Assembly (NCBI GenBank): GCA_964569265.1
Contig: CAZMTO010000005.1
Location: 1-64,000 of the forward strand
Direction of reading: 5' to 3'
Origin: Avidehalobacter sp964569265
GTDB lineage: Bacteria; Bacillota; Dehalobacteriia; UBA4068; UBA4997
DNA: 64,000 nt
Of this stretch, positions 9,126 to 18,139 are shown one piece after another; within the stretch, counting starts at the first letter, position 1; each line of letters begins with the position of its first letter. The notes under the pieces are model-generated. The model saw nothing but the letters and a program-made list of their open reading frames with translations, had not been told where the DNA came from and did no database searches. Made by a program: the position numbers and the translations under genes.

Positions 9126-10064
9126 ATGACGGAAAATGTAGCCGGTTTTTTAAATATTTATAAGCCGCAGGACTTTACATCGCACGATGTGGTGGCGGTT
9201 TTAAGGCGGCATTTGCCAAAGAAAACCAAGGTTGGCCATACCGGCACGTTAGACCCCCAGGCCACCGGTGTGCTGCCCATATGTATCGGCAAGGCTACCC
9301 GGCTGGCGGAATATTTTAAGCCGCTTAGCAAGGTATATTTGGCGGAGCTTACATTGGGCGCCGCTACCGATACCTATGATGTGTGGGGCAAGGTGGTGGC
9401 CACTGCCGATAAAGATCGCCTGGCTGCCGTTACACAAAACGATGTTAACGCTGTGCTGCCGCAGTTTATCGGCCATATACAGCAGGTGCCGCCTATGATG
9501 AGCGCTGTAAAAATAAACGGCCAAAAGCTGTATAAGCTGGCGCATAAGGGCATAGAAATAGAACGGCCTTCTCGCAGTGTGCAGATAATGGCTATAGAGG
9601 TGGTGGCTATGGAGCTGCCGCGGGTGCAGCTAAAGATAACCTGTTCCGGCGGCACCTATGTACGCAGCCTGTGCCATGATATTGGTGAGAAACTGGGCGT
9701 TTTCGGTTATATGTCGGCGCTGGAAAGGCAGGCGGTGGGTGACTTTACCTGTGATAATGCCGTGCCGCTGCGGGTGGCCGAACAAATGCTGACAGACGGT
9801 GATTTTTCGGCAATGCTGCCGTTAGATACCGCTATAGGCCATTTGCCGCGGGTAGACTTGCAGGACGAACGTGATTATGACCATATTATACACGGGCGAG
9901 AGGTTGTGCTGGGGCTTTCGGAGCCGGAGGCAACAGCGGTGAGCGTGTATTATCAGGGGCGGCTGCTGGGTATTGGTGAAACCCGCTACGAGGCGCAGGG
10001 CTGTGCCTGTAACGAAATGCTGCTGCTTAAAATAGATAAGCTGCTGGCTGAAGCAGCTTTGTAA
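9126..10064 (+). CDS. truB: tRNA pseudouridine(55) synthase
   Basis: 312-residue enzyme that makes pseudouridine at position 55 of the T-loop of tRNAs. The catalytic motif GHTGTLDPQATGVL places the nucleophile at Asp43. KLYKLAHKG and GGTYVRSLCHDIG are further conserved segments, followed by a C-terminal PUA-like domain. The ATG at 9126 is 8 bases after CAGGAGA; upstream in-frame starts overlap nrnA without a ribosome site. Confidence 0.96.
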   Translation: MTENVAGFLNIYKPQDFTSHDVVAVLRRHLPKKTKVGHTGTLDPQATGVLPICIGKATRLAEYFKPLSKVYLAELTLGAATDTYDVWGKVVATADKDRLAAVTQNDVNAVLPQFIGHIQQVPPMMSAVKINGQKLYKLAHKGIEIERPSRSVQIMAIEVVAMELPRVQLKITCSGGTYVRSLCHDIGEKLGVFGYMSALERQAVGDFTCDNAVPLRVAEQMLTDGDFSAMLPLDTAIGHLPRVDLQDERDYDHIIHGREVVLGLSEPEATAVSVYYQGRLLGIGETRYEAQGCACNEMLLLKIDKLLAEAAL

Positions 10065-10077
10065 GGCGGTAATATAT

Positions 10078-11004
10078 ATGAAGATATTTGGTTCTGCTGA
10101 TGAATTTAAGCCGTCAAGCGAATATTTGGCGGTGGCAATGGGCAATTTTGACGGTTTACATTTGGCGCACCGGGAATTGCTGGCAAGGGCTAAGGCGGGT
10201 GCCGACGAACACGGCGGTAAGCTGCTTATGCTGACATTTTGGCCGCATCCGATGAGCATAATCGGGGAGGGTGCGCCGCCACTGTTGTGCAGCCGCGAGG
10301 AAAAGCACCGGCTGGCGGCGGAGCTGGGCGTAGATTATTTGCTGGAGCTGTCCTTTAACCGTGACTTGGCTGCTTTGCGGCCGGAAGATTTTGTGCAGGA
10401 TATTTTACACGACCGTTTGCGGGCCAATATGCTGGCGGTTGGCTTTAATTTTCACTTTGGGGCCAGGGGGATGGGCAATGCAGCGTCGCTGAAAAGCCTT
10501 GATAAGCTGTTTGATATGCAAACGCTGGTGCTGCCCTCTTACGAAATCGACGGTGAGCCGGTAAGCTCCAGCCATATACGCAGCCTGCTGGCCGCCGGGC
10601 AAATGCGGGCGGCTAACCGCTTGCTGGGGCGTTGCTTTGCGCTGTGCGGCCGGGTTATACACGGTAAGCAGCTTGGCAAAAAGCTGGGCTTTGCCACGGC
10701 TAATATGGCGGCGGTAAAGGGGCTTTGCCTGCCGGCTTACGGTGTTTATGCGGCTTGGGCAACAGTTGGCGGCAAACAGCACCCGGCGGTGGTAAATATT
10801 GGTGTGCAGCCAACGGTAGGTGATTTTGCCGCCCCTACGGTAGAAGCTCATTTGCTGGATGTAGAGGATATTGACATTTACGGAGCTGATATGCAGGTGC
10901 AATTTGTGGCCGAAATACGGCGCGAACAAAAGTTTGCCGGCTTAGACGAGCTGGCGGCGCAAATTGCTGCCGATAAACTGGCGGCACAAAAAATTCTTTT
11001 GTAA
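10078..11004 (+). CDS. ribF: Bifunctional riboflavin kinase / FAD synthetase
   Basis: 308-residue enzyme converting riboflavin to FMN and FAD. The N-terminal nucleotidyltransferase domain has GNFDGLHLAHREL and SSSHIRSLL; the C-terminal flavokinase domain has the GFATANM motif (GxPTAN-like, with Ala for Pro), followed by YGVYA and VVNIGVQPTV. It is the last gene of the rimP operon and directly precedes rpsO, an order common in Firmicutes. No FMN riboswitch is seen. Confidence 0.95.
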   Translation: MKIFGSADEFKPSSEYLAVAMGNFDGLHLAHRELLARAKAGADEHGGKLLMLTFWPHPMSIIGEGAPPLLCSREEKHRLAAELGVDYLLELSFNRDLAALRPEDFVQDILHDRLRANMLAVGFNFHFGARGMGNAASLKSLDKLFDMQTLVLPSYEIDGEPVSSSHIRSLLAAGQMRAANRLLGRCFALCGRVIHGKQLGKKLGFATANMAAVKGLCLPAYGVYAAWATVGGKQHPAVVNIGVQPTVGDFAAPTVEAHLLDVEDIDIYGADMQVQFVAEIRREQKFAGLDELAAQIAADKLAAQKILL

Positions 11005-11011
11005 AAATTGC

Positions 11012-11040
11012 TTGCATTGCCGGGCTGTTTGTTGTATAAT
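11012..11040 (+). promoter_or_regulatory. rpsO promoter
   Basis: TTGCAT at 11012-11017, 17-base spacer, TATAAT at 11035-11040. It starts 7 bases after the ribF stop. Confidence 0.8.
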
Positions 11041-11046
11041 ATTCTA

Positions 11047-11139
11047 AGTGACTTTTTAGTTACGCTACCACAGCGCGGATGTGGACACTCCGACCTTATC
11101 TGGGCTGTAGGCACATAAATTTATAAGGAGGTTTTTGCT
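11047..11139 (+). promoter_or_regulatory. Structured 5' leader of rpsO
   Basis: About 90 bases separate the predicted transcript start from the rpsO ATG. The segment contains short complementary blocks (CCACA/TGTGG near 11069-11083) and a GGAGG site. S15 autoregulates its own mRNA through leader RNA in several phyla, so this is a likely S15-binding leader; the fold is not proven here. Confidence 0.5.
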
Positions 11140-11409
11140 ATGCCGTTATCTACTGCTAAAAAAGCGGAAATTATTGCTAAGTTCCAGCAGCACGAAGGTG
11201 ACACCGGTTCTCCGGAGGTTCAGGTTGCTCTGCTTACCCAGCGCATTTTGGACTTGACCGAGCATATGAAGCAGCACCCGAAGGATTTCCATTCTCGTCG
11301 CGGTTTGTTGCAGTTGGTTGGTCAGCGTCGTCGTTTCCTGGCTTACATCAAAGCTCAGGACTTTGACCGTTACCGCAAGATCGTTACCGAGCTTGGCCTG
11401 CGTCGCTAA
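11140..11409 (+). CDS. rpsO: 30S ribosomal protein S15
   Basis: 89-residue primary 16S rRNA-binding protein. It has the family landmarks GDTGSPEVQVALLT, HSRRGLLQLVGQRRRFLAY and YRKIVTELGLRR. The ribosome site AAGGAGG is strong. Codon use is biased as expected for a highly expressed gene. It is a single-gene unit between its own promoter and a strong terminator. Confidence 0.98.
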   Translation: MPLSTAKKAEIIAKFQQHEGDTGSPEVQVALLTQRILDLTEHMKQHPKDFHSRRGLLQLVGQRRRFLAYIKAQDFDRYRKIVTELGLRR

Positions 11410-11429
11410 TCAAATTTATGTAAAAATTA

Positions 11430-11456
11430 CCCTGCGTAATGAGCGCAGGGTTTTTT
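11430..11456 (+). terminator. Intrinsic terminator of rpsO
   Basis: Perfect 7-bp stem CCCTGCG/CGCAGGG with a 7-base loop, followed by six T. Confidence 0.92.
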
Positions 11457-11471
11457 ATTTGCAAAAATTTT

Positions 11472-11531
11472 TGTATACAAAATATGTATACAAAATGATA
11501 GATAATACATTTTGCATATTTTATGTATACA
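11472..11531. promoter_or_regulatory. Three TGTATACA palindromes upstream of livJ
   Basis: Perfect 8-bp palindromes lie at 11472-11479, 11485-11492 and 11524-11531. Centres are 13 and 39 bases apart (39 is three times 13). All lie 24 to 83 bases upstream of the livJ -35 box. TNGTATACNA-like sites are typical of GntR/FCD regulators, which is inference here. Confidence 0.55.
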
Positions 11532-11554
11532 ATAGTAAATTTTTGCCAAGCCTA

Positions 11555-11583
11555 TTGACAAGCCTAAATTGTAAGCGTATAAT
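11555..11583 (+). promoter_or_regulatory. livJ promoter
   Basis: Consensus TTGACA at 11555-11560, 17-base spacer, consensus TATAAT at 11578-11583. One of the strongest promoters in the window. Confidence 0.9.
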
Positions 11584-11673
11584 TTAGCTATCTTTTGATA
11601 TGGGCCTTTATAAAATGTATATCGGCTGTATATTGATGGATAAAATAGTATAAAAAGAAAAGGTGGTTGTTTT

Positions 11674-12825
11674 ATGAAAAAGAAGTTTTTAAAGCTGCTG
11701 GCAGGTTCTATGGTAGCTGCAATGTCTTTGGTTGGCCTGGCCGGTTGCGGCGGCGGCGATACCCAGCAGGGTGATGTTAGTACCGACGCACAGGTATTTA
11801 ACATTGGCTGCATTGGCCCGATGACCGGTGCTGCTTCCAGCTACGGCAATTCGGTTCGTCAGGGTGTAGAAACCGCTATTAACGAGATCAATGCTAACGG
11901 CGGCGTAAACGGTTATACCTTTAACCTGTTGGTTGCCGATGACCAGCACGATGCCGAAAAGGCTGTTAACGCTTACGGCAACCTGATGGATCAGGGTATG
12001 AACGCTCTGGTTGGCGCTGTAACCTCTGTTCCCTGTGTAGCTGTTACCGAAGTTTCCAAGGAAGACGGTTTGCTGCAAATCACTCCCTCCGGCTCTGCCG
12101 AAAAGTGCGCTCAGTATGATAACTGCTTCCGTATCTGCTTTACCGACCCTCAGCAGGGCCAGCATATGGCAGATTACATCTACGGCCAGGGCTTTACCAA
12201 CTGCGCTGTAATGTATGATGTTTCCGACGCTTATTCCTCCGGTATTTACAATGCTTTTGTAGAAGCTTACACCGCTTTGGGCGGCACTGTAGCTGCTGCT
12301 GAATCTTTTGCTACCGGCGATGTAGACTTTAAGACTCAGTTGACCTCTATCAAGAACTCCGGCGCTGACGCTCTGTTCTTGCCCTTCTACTACACCGAGG
12401 TTGCTTATGTTGCTAACCAGAGTGTTGATGTAGGTTTGGATCTGCCCCTGTTTGGCTGCGATGGCTGGGACGGCGTTATTAAGCAGTTGGGCGGCGACAC
12501 CTCTTTGGTAGAAGGTGCTGTATTCCTGACTCCCTTCTTTGCTGACGGCACTGATGAAGCTACCGTAAACTTTGTAACCCTGTACAAGGATGCTTACGGT
12601 GCTGTTCCGGATCAGTTTGCTGCTGACGGCTACGATGCAGTTTACGCTGTAGCTAAGGCTTTGGAAAAGGCCGGCACCACTGACAACGCTGCTCTGGTTG
12701 CTGCAATGCACGAAATTGAGCTGGCCGGCGTTACCGGTACCATGACTTGGGACGAAAACGGCGATGCTGACAAGGGCGCTATTCTGGCCAAGATTCAGAA
12801 CGGTGCAGTTGTTCCTGCCGAATAA
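11674..12825 (+). CDS. livJ: Branched-chain amino acid ABC transporter, substrate-binding lipoprotein
   Basis: 383-residue periplasmic-binding protein (type 1 fold, Leu/Ile/Val-binding family). The lipoprotein signal peptide has the lipobox LAGC with Cys25. The mature part starts FNIGCIGPMTGAASSYGNSV, the usual first strand of this family. Codon use is markedly biased (C-ending codons), unlike the following permease genes, which suggests high expression. It has its own strong promoter and a terminator after the stop, so it is made in excess over the permease. Specificity for branched-chain amino acids is by family. Confidence 0.93.
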   Translation: MKKKFLKLLAGSMVAAMSLVGLAGCGGGDTQQGDVSTDAQVFNIGCIGPMTGAASSYGNSVRQGVETAINEINANGGVNGYTFNLLVADDQHDAEKAVNAYGNLMDQGMNALVGAVTSVPCVAVTEVSKEDGLLQITPSGSAEKCAQYDNCFRICFTDPQQGQHMADYIYGQGFTNCAVMYDVSDAYSSGIYNAFVEAYTALGGTVAAAESFATGDVDFKTQLTSIKNSGADALFLPFYYTEVAYVANQSVDVGLDLPLFGCDGWDGVIKQLGGDTSLVEGAVFLTPFFADGTDEATVNFVTLYKDAYGAVPDQFAADGYDAVYAVAKALEKAGTTDNAALVAAMHEIELAGVTGTMTWDENGDADKGAILAKIQNGAVVPAE

Positions 12826-12843
12826 GCTTTTAACATCTAAGGG

Positions 12844-12868
12844 GGCTCTCGCAAGAGAGCCTCTTTTT
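12844..12868 (+). terminator. Terminator between livJ and livH
   Basis: Stem GGCTCTC/GAGAGCC closed by a GCAA tetraloop, followed by TCTTTTT. Confidence 0.88.
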
Positions 12869-12961
12869 AATTGGTGGCGCACAGTATGCCGCAGTTTTTT
12901 TTGCGTAAAAAAATAAATGCAAAAAATTTTGTATATTTTGGCGTCTAACTAAAAAAAACAA

Positions 12962-12991
12962 TTGTCTTTAGCGGGTGGTTTGTGTTATAAT
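12962..12991 (+). promoter_or_regulatory. livHMGF promoter
   Basis: TTGTCT at 12962-12967, 18-base spacer, TATAAT at 12986-12991 with TGT just upstream (extended -10). Confidence 0.75.
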
Positions 12992-13055
12992 ATCTAAATA
13001 GTATGCAAAAGCCTATGCTAAAATGCCATAGCTTAGGTTTAATGAGGTGATTTAT

Positions 13056-13931
13056 TTGGGATTTTTGGCACAAATGATAAACGGGCTTAGCCTGGGCAGT
13101 ATTTATGCGCTGATAGCCCTTGGCTACACCATGGTTTACGGCATTTGTAAAATGCTGAACTTTGCACACGGTGATGTTATTATGGTGGGTGCTTATATGC
13201 TTTCTATTGCAATGGCAACCCTGCACCTGCCGCCTTTTGTTGCTATATTGGTAAGTATGGTGGTGTGCGCACTGCTCGGTGTTATTATTGAGCGTGTGGC
13301 CTACAAGCCTTTGCGTAACGCTTCGCCGCTGGCGGTTTTAATTACCGCTATTGGCGTAAGCTACTTTTTGCAAAGCCTGGCCCTGCTGCTGTTCGGCTCT
13401 AATCAGCGCAAGGTAGAGTCGGCTATTGATGTGTCTTCGGTGCAGTTTGGCGAGCTTACCATTGGCGGCAATGCCATAGTAACGCTGGTTGTTACTATTG
13501 TGTTGATGATTGGCTTAAACTGGTTTATTAACCATACTATGACGGGTAAGGCAATGCTGGCAGTGTCAGAGGATAAAGGTGCTGCCCAGTTGATGGGTGT
13601 AAACGTAAACCGCACCATTGCCGTAACCTTTTTAATCGGCTCGGCTTTGGCTGCCGTTGCCGGTGTGTTGTTTGTATCATCTTATGGCTTTGTTGGCCCC
13701 TACACCGGCCAAATGCCCGGCATTAAGGCATTTGTAGCGGCGGTTTTGGGCGGCATCGGTTCGGTGCCGGGTGCTATGCTGGGCGGTATATTGCTCGGCG
13801 TTATCGAAAGCCTTTCCAAAGCGTACATTTCTACTCAGTTGGCTGATGCTATTGTGTTCAGCGTGTTGATTATTGTGCTGCTGGTAAAGCCCACCGGTCT
13901 TTTGGGCAAAAAGAGAATGGAAAAGGTTTGA
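13056..13931 (+). CDS. livH: Branched-chain amino acid ABC transporter permease LivH
   Basis: About 291-residue integral membrane permease with roughly eight hydrophobic segments. Family features are SIYALIALGYTMVYGICKM and NFAHGDVIMVGAY near the N-terminus. The start is taken as TTG at 13056, 5 bases after GAGGTGA; GTG at 13047 lies inside that ribosome site. It forms the membrane channel with LivM and works with LivG and LivF. Confidence 0.93.
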   Translation: MGFLAQMINGLSLGSIYALIALGYTMVYGICKMLNFAHGDVIMVGAYMLSIAMATLHLPPFVAILVSMVVCALLGVIIERVAYKPLRNASPLAVLITAIGVSYFLQSLALLLFGSNQRKVESAIDVSSVQFGELTIGGNAIVTLVVTIVLMIGLNWFINHTMTGKAMLAVSEDKGAAQLMGVNVNRTIAVTFLIGSALAAVAGVLFVSSYGFVGPYTGQMPGIKAFVAAVLGGIGSVPGAMLGGILLGVIESLSKAYISTQLADAIVFSVLIIVLLVKPTGLLGKKRMEKV

Positions 13932-13955
13932 TCAACAAAAGGCGGAGATTTTGCA

Positions 13956-14930
13956 ATGAAAAAACTTTTAACAAAAAAGAATATGGCAGCCCTGCTGTTG
14001 ATAATTGCCATTTATGTTGTGCTGGCTGCCTGCGACAGTATGGGTTTATTTAACCGACAAACCAAGGCACTGCTGGTACCTATCGGTATTAACGTAATGC
14101 TGGCGGTTTCGCTTAACCTTATGGTTGGCTTTTTGGGAGAATTATCGCTTGGCCACGCCGGTTTTATGTCGGTGGGCGCTTATGCCGGTTGTATGACAAC
14201 TATTTACCTTGATATGCCGGTTTGGGCTGAATTTCCCATTGCTATGCTGGTAGGCGGTATTGTAGCCGGTATTTTCGGCTTAATTATCGGTATACCGGCG
14301 CTGCGTTTAAAGGGTGACTATTTGGCCATTGTTACTTTGGCCGCCGGTGAAATTATCCGTTCGGTGCTTAACAATTTGTCTATTGTGGGCGGCAGCGGCG
14401 GTTTAAACGGTATTCCGCGGTATTCTAACTACACCATAGTTTATGTTATGGCGGTTATCACCATTATTGTTATTGCCAACCTGGTAAAATCGCGCCATGG
14501 CCGTGCTATCTGCTCCATCCGCGATAACATTATTGCGTCGGAGGCTATGGGTATACCGGTGGTATATTACAAGCTGCTGGCGTTTGTGGTTGCGGCGTTT
14601 TTTGCCGGTATTGCCGGTGTGCTTTACGGCCATAATCTGGGTATTTTAAAGCCCAGCACCTTCGACTTTAACAAGTCTATTGAAATTTTGGTTATGGTAG
14701 TTATGGGCGGTATGGGCAACATACCGGGCAGTATTATTGCAGCTATTGTAATTACGGTGCTGCCCGAGCTGCTGCGTAGTCTGGCCGATTACCGTATGCT
14801 TATTTATGCAGTTGTACTTATTGCTATGATGCTGCTTAACAACAACGCCAAGTTTAATAATTTTAAGGCACAGCTTTTTAGCAAAAAGGCAGCTAAAAAG
14901 GGCGCAGCCCCGGCAAAGGAGGTCGAATAA
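13956..14930 (+). CDS. livM: Branched-chain amino acid ABC transporter permease LivM
   Basis: 324-residue integral membrane permease. The family segment GFLGELSLGHAGFMSVGAYA lies near residue 60, with a second landmark GSGGLNGIPR. The C-terminus is short and Lys/Ala-rich. It follows livH by 24 bases and is directly followed by livG. Confidence 0.93.
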   Translation: MKKLLTKKNMAALLLIIAIYVVLAACDSMGLFNRQTKALLVPIGINVMLAVSLNLMVGFLGELSLGHAGFMSVGAYAGCMTTIYLDMPVWAEFPIAMLVGGIVAGIFGLIIGIPALRLKGDYLAIVTLAAGEIIRSVLNNLSIVGGSGGLNGIPRYSNYTIVYVMAVITIIVIANLVKSRHGRAICSIRDNIIASEAMGIPVVYYKLLAFVVAAFFAGIAGVLYGHNLGILKPSTFDFNKSIEILVMVVMGGMGNIPGSIIAAIVITVLPELLRSLADYRMLIYAVVLIAMMLLNNNAKFNNFKAQLFSKKAAKKGAAPAKEVE

Positions 14931-14931
14931 T

Positions 14932-15690
14932 ATGGCCTTGCTGGAAGTTAAAAATTTAGGTATTTCCTTTGGCGGCCTGCGTGCCGTTGATAATTTTAAT
15001 CTTACTATTGAAAAAGGCGAGCTGTATGGCCTTATTGGCCCCAACGGTGCCGGTAAAACCACGGTGTTTAACCTGCTTACCGGTGTGTATAAGCCCACTA
15101 TGGGCACCTTTGCGCTGGACGGTGAAAATCTGGCCGGCAAAAGCACGCTGGAAATTGCTCATAAGGGCATTGCGCGTACCTTCCAGAATATTCGTCTGTT
15201 TAATAAAATGACGGTGCTGGACAATGTAAAGGTTGGTCTGCATAATCAGGTAAAATACGGCATTGGTGCCGGTATTTTCCGTTTGCCGGCATATTTTAAA
15301 GATGAAGCCTATTTAAACGAGCGCGCCAAAGAGCTGCTTAATGTGTTTGACCTTTATTCCGAAAAGGATTTTCTGGCATCTAACCTGCCGTATGGCAAGC
15401 AGCGCAAGTTAGAAATTGCCCGTGCTTTGGCTACCGACCCTAAGCTGCTGTTGCTGGATGAGCCTGCTGCCGGTATGAACCCCAATGAAACCGCCGAACT
15501 GATGGAAACCATACATTTTGTGCGTGAAGAATTTGGGATGACGGTTTTGCTGATTGAACACGATATGAAGCTGGTATCCGGTATTTGTGAGGAGCTTACG
15601 GTGCTTAACTTTGGTCAGGTGCTGGCGCAGGGCAAGCCTGCCGACGTGCTTAACGATAAAAAGGTTATTGTAGCTTATCTGGGCGAATAG
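14932..15690 (+). CDS. livG: Branched-chain amino acid ABC transporter ATP-binding protein LivG
   Basis: 252-residue cytoplasmic ATPase. Walker A is GPNGAGKTT. The usual signature region is present as NLPYGKQRKLEIARAL (SYGxQR-type, normal for LivG), Walker B is LLLLDEPAAG, and the switch His is in LLIEHDMKLV. The start is one base after the livM stop. Confidence 0.95.
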   Translation: MALLEVKNLGISFGGLRAVDNFNLTIEKGELYGLIGPNGAGKTTVFNLLTGVYKPTMGTFALDGENLAGKSTLEIAHKGIARTFQNIRLFNKMTVLDNVKVGLHNQVKYGIGAGIFRLPAYFKDEAYLNERAKELLNVFDLYSEKDFLASNLPYGKQRKLEIARALATDPKLLLLDEPAAGMNPNETAELMETIHFVREEFGMTVLLIEHDMKLVSGICEELTVLNFGQVLAQGKPADVLNDKKVIVAYLGE

Positions 15691-15704
15691 GGGGTGGCTT
15701 GAAT

Positions 15705-16415
15705 ATGGCATTGCTTCAGGTAGAAGATTTACAGGTGTTTTACGGTGTTATTCAGGCCGTTAAGGGTATTTCGTTCGAGGTAAACAAAGGCGAAATCGTG
15801 GCGCTTATCGGTGCTAACGGTGCCGGCAAAACCACCATTTTGCATACAGTTACCGGCCTGGTGCCGGCAAAAAGCGGCAAAATTATGTATAATGATACCG
15901 ATTTGTTAAAAACGCCGTCGCATAAAATTGTTTCTATGGGTATGGCTCACGTGCCGGAAGGCCGACGGATTTTTCAGGAGCTTACGGTGTACGAAAACCT
16001 GCAAATGGGCGCCTTTACGCGCCGCGATAAAGCAGAAATTGCCGAAACGCTGGCTATGGTTTACGAGCGTTTTCCGCGGTTGGAGGAACGTAAAAAGCAG
16101 GTGGCCGGTACGCTTTCGGGCGGCGAGCAGCAGATGCTGGCTATTGGCCGTGCGCTGATGAGCAAACCAGACATTATTTTGATGGACGAGCCTTCAATGG
16201 GCTTGTCACCGTTGTTTGTAAGCGAAATTTTTGATATTATTCAGGAGATTAACAAAGCGGGCACTACGGTGCTTATTGTAGAGCAGAACGCTAAAAAGGT
16301 GCTTTCTATTGCAGACCGCGCCTATGTTTTGGAAACCGGCAAGATCAAACTGTCGGGCAGAGCGGCTGATCTGCTTAATGATGATTCGGTTAAAAAGGCT
16401 TATTTGGGCGAATAA
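15705..16415 (+). CDS. livF: Branched-chain amino acid ABC transporter ATP-binding protein LivF
   Basis: 236-residue ATPase. Walker A is GANGAGKTT, the signature is LSGGEQQMLAIGRAL, and Walker B is IILMDEPSMGL. VPEGRRIFQELTVYENL is characteristic of LivF. The ATG at 15705 is 7 bases after GGGGTGG; TTG at 15699 would be too close. It completes the transporter. Confidence 0.95.
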   Translation: MALLQVEDLQVFYGVIQAVKGISFEVNKGEIVALIGANGAGKTTILHTVTGLVPAKSGKIMYNDTDLLKTPSHKIVSMGMAHVPEGRRIFQELTVYENLQMGAFTRRDKAEIAETLAMVYERFPRLEERKKQVAGTLSGGEQQMLAIGRALMSKPDIILMDEPSMGLSPLFVSEIFDIIQEINKAGTTVLIVEQNAKKVLSIADRAYVLETGKIKLSGRAADLLNDDSVKKAYLGE

Positions 16416-16466
16416 TTGTCTGTTTTTGGCATATTATTTATAAGCTATACAGGGGAGTGATACATT

Positions 16467-17108
16467 ATGAGCGAAACTACGCAGGGAAAATTTTGTATTA
16501 CGATTGAACGCGGCTTTGGCAGCGGCGGCAAAACTGTTGGTGTAATTTTGGCCGAACGCCTTGGAGTAGAATATTACGACCGCGATTTAAGTCGGTTAAG
16601 CTCGGAGTTTAGCGGTATTGACGAACGTCTGTTTGTGCAGTTTGACCAAAATGTGCGCAGCCGGTTGTTTCGCAAATACAGCCCGGCAGATTTAAAGGCG
16701 GTGCTTTCTCCGGACGATGAAAAGTTTGTTTCCGATGATAACCTGTTCAGGTTGCAGGCCCGGGTTATCAGCGATTTGGCCGAACATGAAAACTGCATTA
16801 TTATCGGCAGATGTTCGGGCTTTGTGCTAAAAGGTAAACCCAATTTGCTGAGCGTGTATGTTCATGCACCTATGGAAAATTGCGTGGCCAATGCACAGCA
16901 GCGTTACGGGTTTTCGGCAGATGAAGCCCGCAAGGTTATAACGCAGGCCGATGCCAACCGCCGCAGGTACTATAAATATTATACCGGCGGGCTGGATATG
17001 GAGGATGCCTGCAACTATGATTTGACCATAAATACGGCAGAAATTACCTTTGAACAGGCGGCTGATATGATAATGGCGGCTATGAAGATAAGGGGTATGC
17101 TTAAATAA
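16467..17108 (+). CDS. Cytidylate kinase-like family protein
   Basis: 213-residue P-loop NTPase of the cytidylate-kinase-like group. The N-terminal ITIERGFGSGGKTVG is the typical (R/S)xxGSGGxxxG variant P-loop, followed by YYDRDL. IIIGRCSGFVL and a lid region with RRRYYKYYTGG match the family. Members are usually annotated only by similarity; the phosphate acceptor is unknown. It follows livF by about 50 bases with GGGGAGTG as ribosome site. Confidence 0.8.
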   Translation: MSETTQGKFCITIERGFGSGGKTVGVILAERLGVEYYDRDLSRLSSEFSGIDERLFVQFDQNVRSRLFRKYSPADLKAVLSPDDEKFVSDDNLFRLQARVISDLAEHENCIIIGRCSGFVLKGKPNLLSVYVHAPMENCVANAQQRYGFSADEARKVITQADANRRRYYKYYTGGLDMEDACNYDLTINTAEITFEQAADMIMAAMKIRGMLK

Positions 17109-17142
17109 AATAGCTTAGGCTTATAAAAGTGAGGCGAGCGGT

Positions 17143-18051
17143 GTGGAACAGCAGGTGATTTGCAGAGGCTGTCCGCGCCGCTGCTCTGTTTTGCGGCCCC
17201 AAAGCTGCCTGCCGGGCACGGCGGCGGGGGCCTGCCGCTGCGGTTTGTTGCCGGTGCTGGCCCGTGCGGCGGCACATTTTGGCGAAGAACCGTGCATTAG
17301 CGGTACGCGGGGCAGTGGGGCGGTGTTTTTTAGCGGGTGCGCTTTAAAGTGCGTTTTTTGTCAAAATATGCAAATAAGCCGCGGCTGCTTTGGCCGCGAG
17401 GTTAGTGTGTCCGACCTGCGTAAAATTTTTTTGCGCCTGATAGACGAGGGTGTGCATAACATAAATTTGGTAAACCCTACGCATTTTACGGCGGCTATAG
17501 CCCAAGCGCTGGACGAGCCTTTGCCTGTGCCGGTGGTGTATAACTGCGGTGGATATGAAAGTGTTGAGGCGCTGGCGCAGTTAGAAGGTAAGGTGCAGGT
17601 GTATCTGCCGGACTATAAGTATGCCGACCGCGAACCGGCTGCAAGGTATTCGGCGGCGGCAGATTACCCGACGGTGGCGGCAGCGGCGATAAAAGAGATG
17701 TATCGGCAAACGGGGCCTTATGTGCTTGACGGGCAGGGTATAATGCAGCGCGGTGTGCTTATACGCCATTTGGTGTTGCCGGGCAGTTGGGACAATACAC
17801 GCCACGTGATAGACTGGCTGACCGAAAATTTTGCGCCCGGCGAGGTAATGTTCAGCCTGATGGGGCAGTATACGCCCTGCGGTGATTTGCAGCGTTGGCC
17901 GGAGCTGACCGAGCCGCTGTGTAATGCCGAATATGCCGATGCGGCGGCTTATTTGCTGGAGCGCGGTTGGCGGGACGGTTATTTGCAGGAGCCGGATGCC
18001 AGCGGCTGCGAGCATATACCGGCTTTTGATTTGACCGGGGTGCTGCCGTAA
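17143..18051 (+). CDS. Radical SAM protein, PflX/activating-enzyme-like
   Basis: 302-residue radical SAM protein. The CxxxCxxC cluster motif is CALKCVFC near residue 70, preceded by an N-terminal Cys-rich segment (CRGCPRRC and CRCG) that may bind a second metal centre. The segments GGYE, LPDYKYAD and QYTPCG match the PflX group (COG1313), homologous to pyruvate formate-lyase activating enzyme. Substrate unknown. The start is GTG at 17143. It ends at a strong terminator. Confidence 0.85.
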   Translation: MEQQVICRGCPRRCSVLRPQSCLPGTAAGACRCGLLPVLARAAAHFGEEPCISGTRGSGAVFFSGCALKCVFCQNMQISRGCFGREVSVSDLRKIFLRLIDEGVHNINLVNPTHFTAAIAQALDEPLPVPVVYNCGGYESVEALAQLEGKVQVYLPDYKYADREPAARYSAAADYPTVAAAAIKEMYRQTGPYVLDGQGIMQRGVLIRHLVLPGSWDNTRHVIDWLTENFAPGEVMFSLMGQYTPCGDLQRWPELTEPLCNAEYADAAAYLLERGWRDGYLQEPDASGCEHIPAFDLTGVLP

Positions 18052-18067
18052 AATAATTGCTTAACAG

Positions 18068-18096
18068 GCAGAAGGTGGTGAGCCTTCTGCTTTTTT
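18068..18096 (+). terminator. Terminator after the radical SAM gene
   Basis: Perfect 8-bp stem GCAGAAGG/CCTTCTGC with a 7-base loop and six T. Confidence 0.92.
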
Positions 18097-18139
18097 ATGT
18101 GCAAAATATGCATTGGGCGTACAAAATTTTACAAATGGC

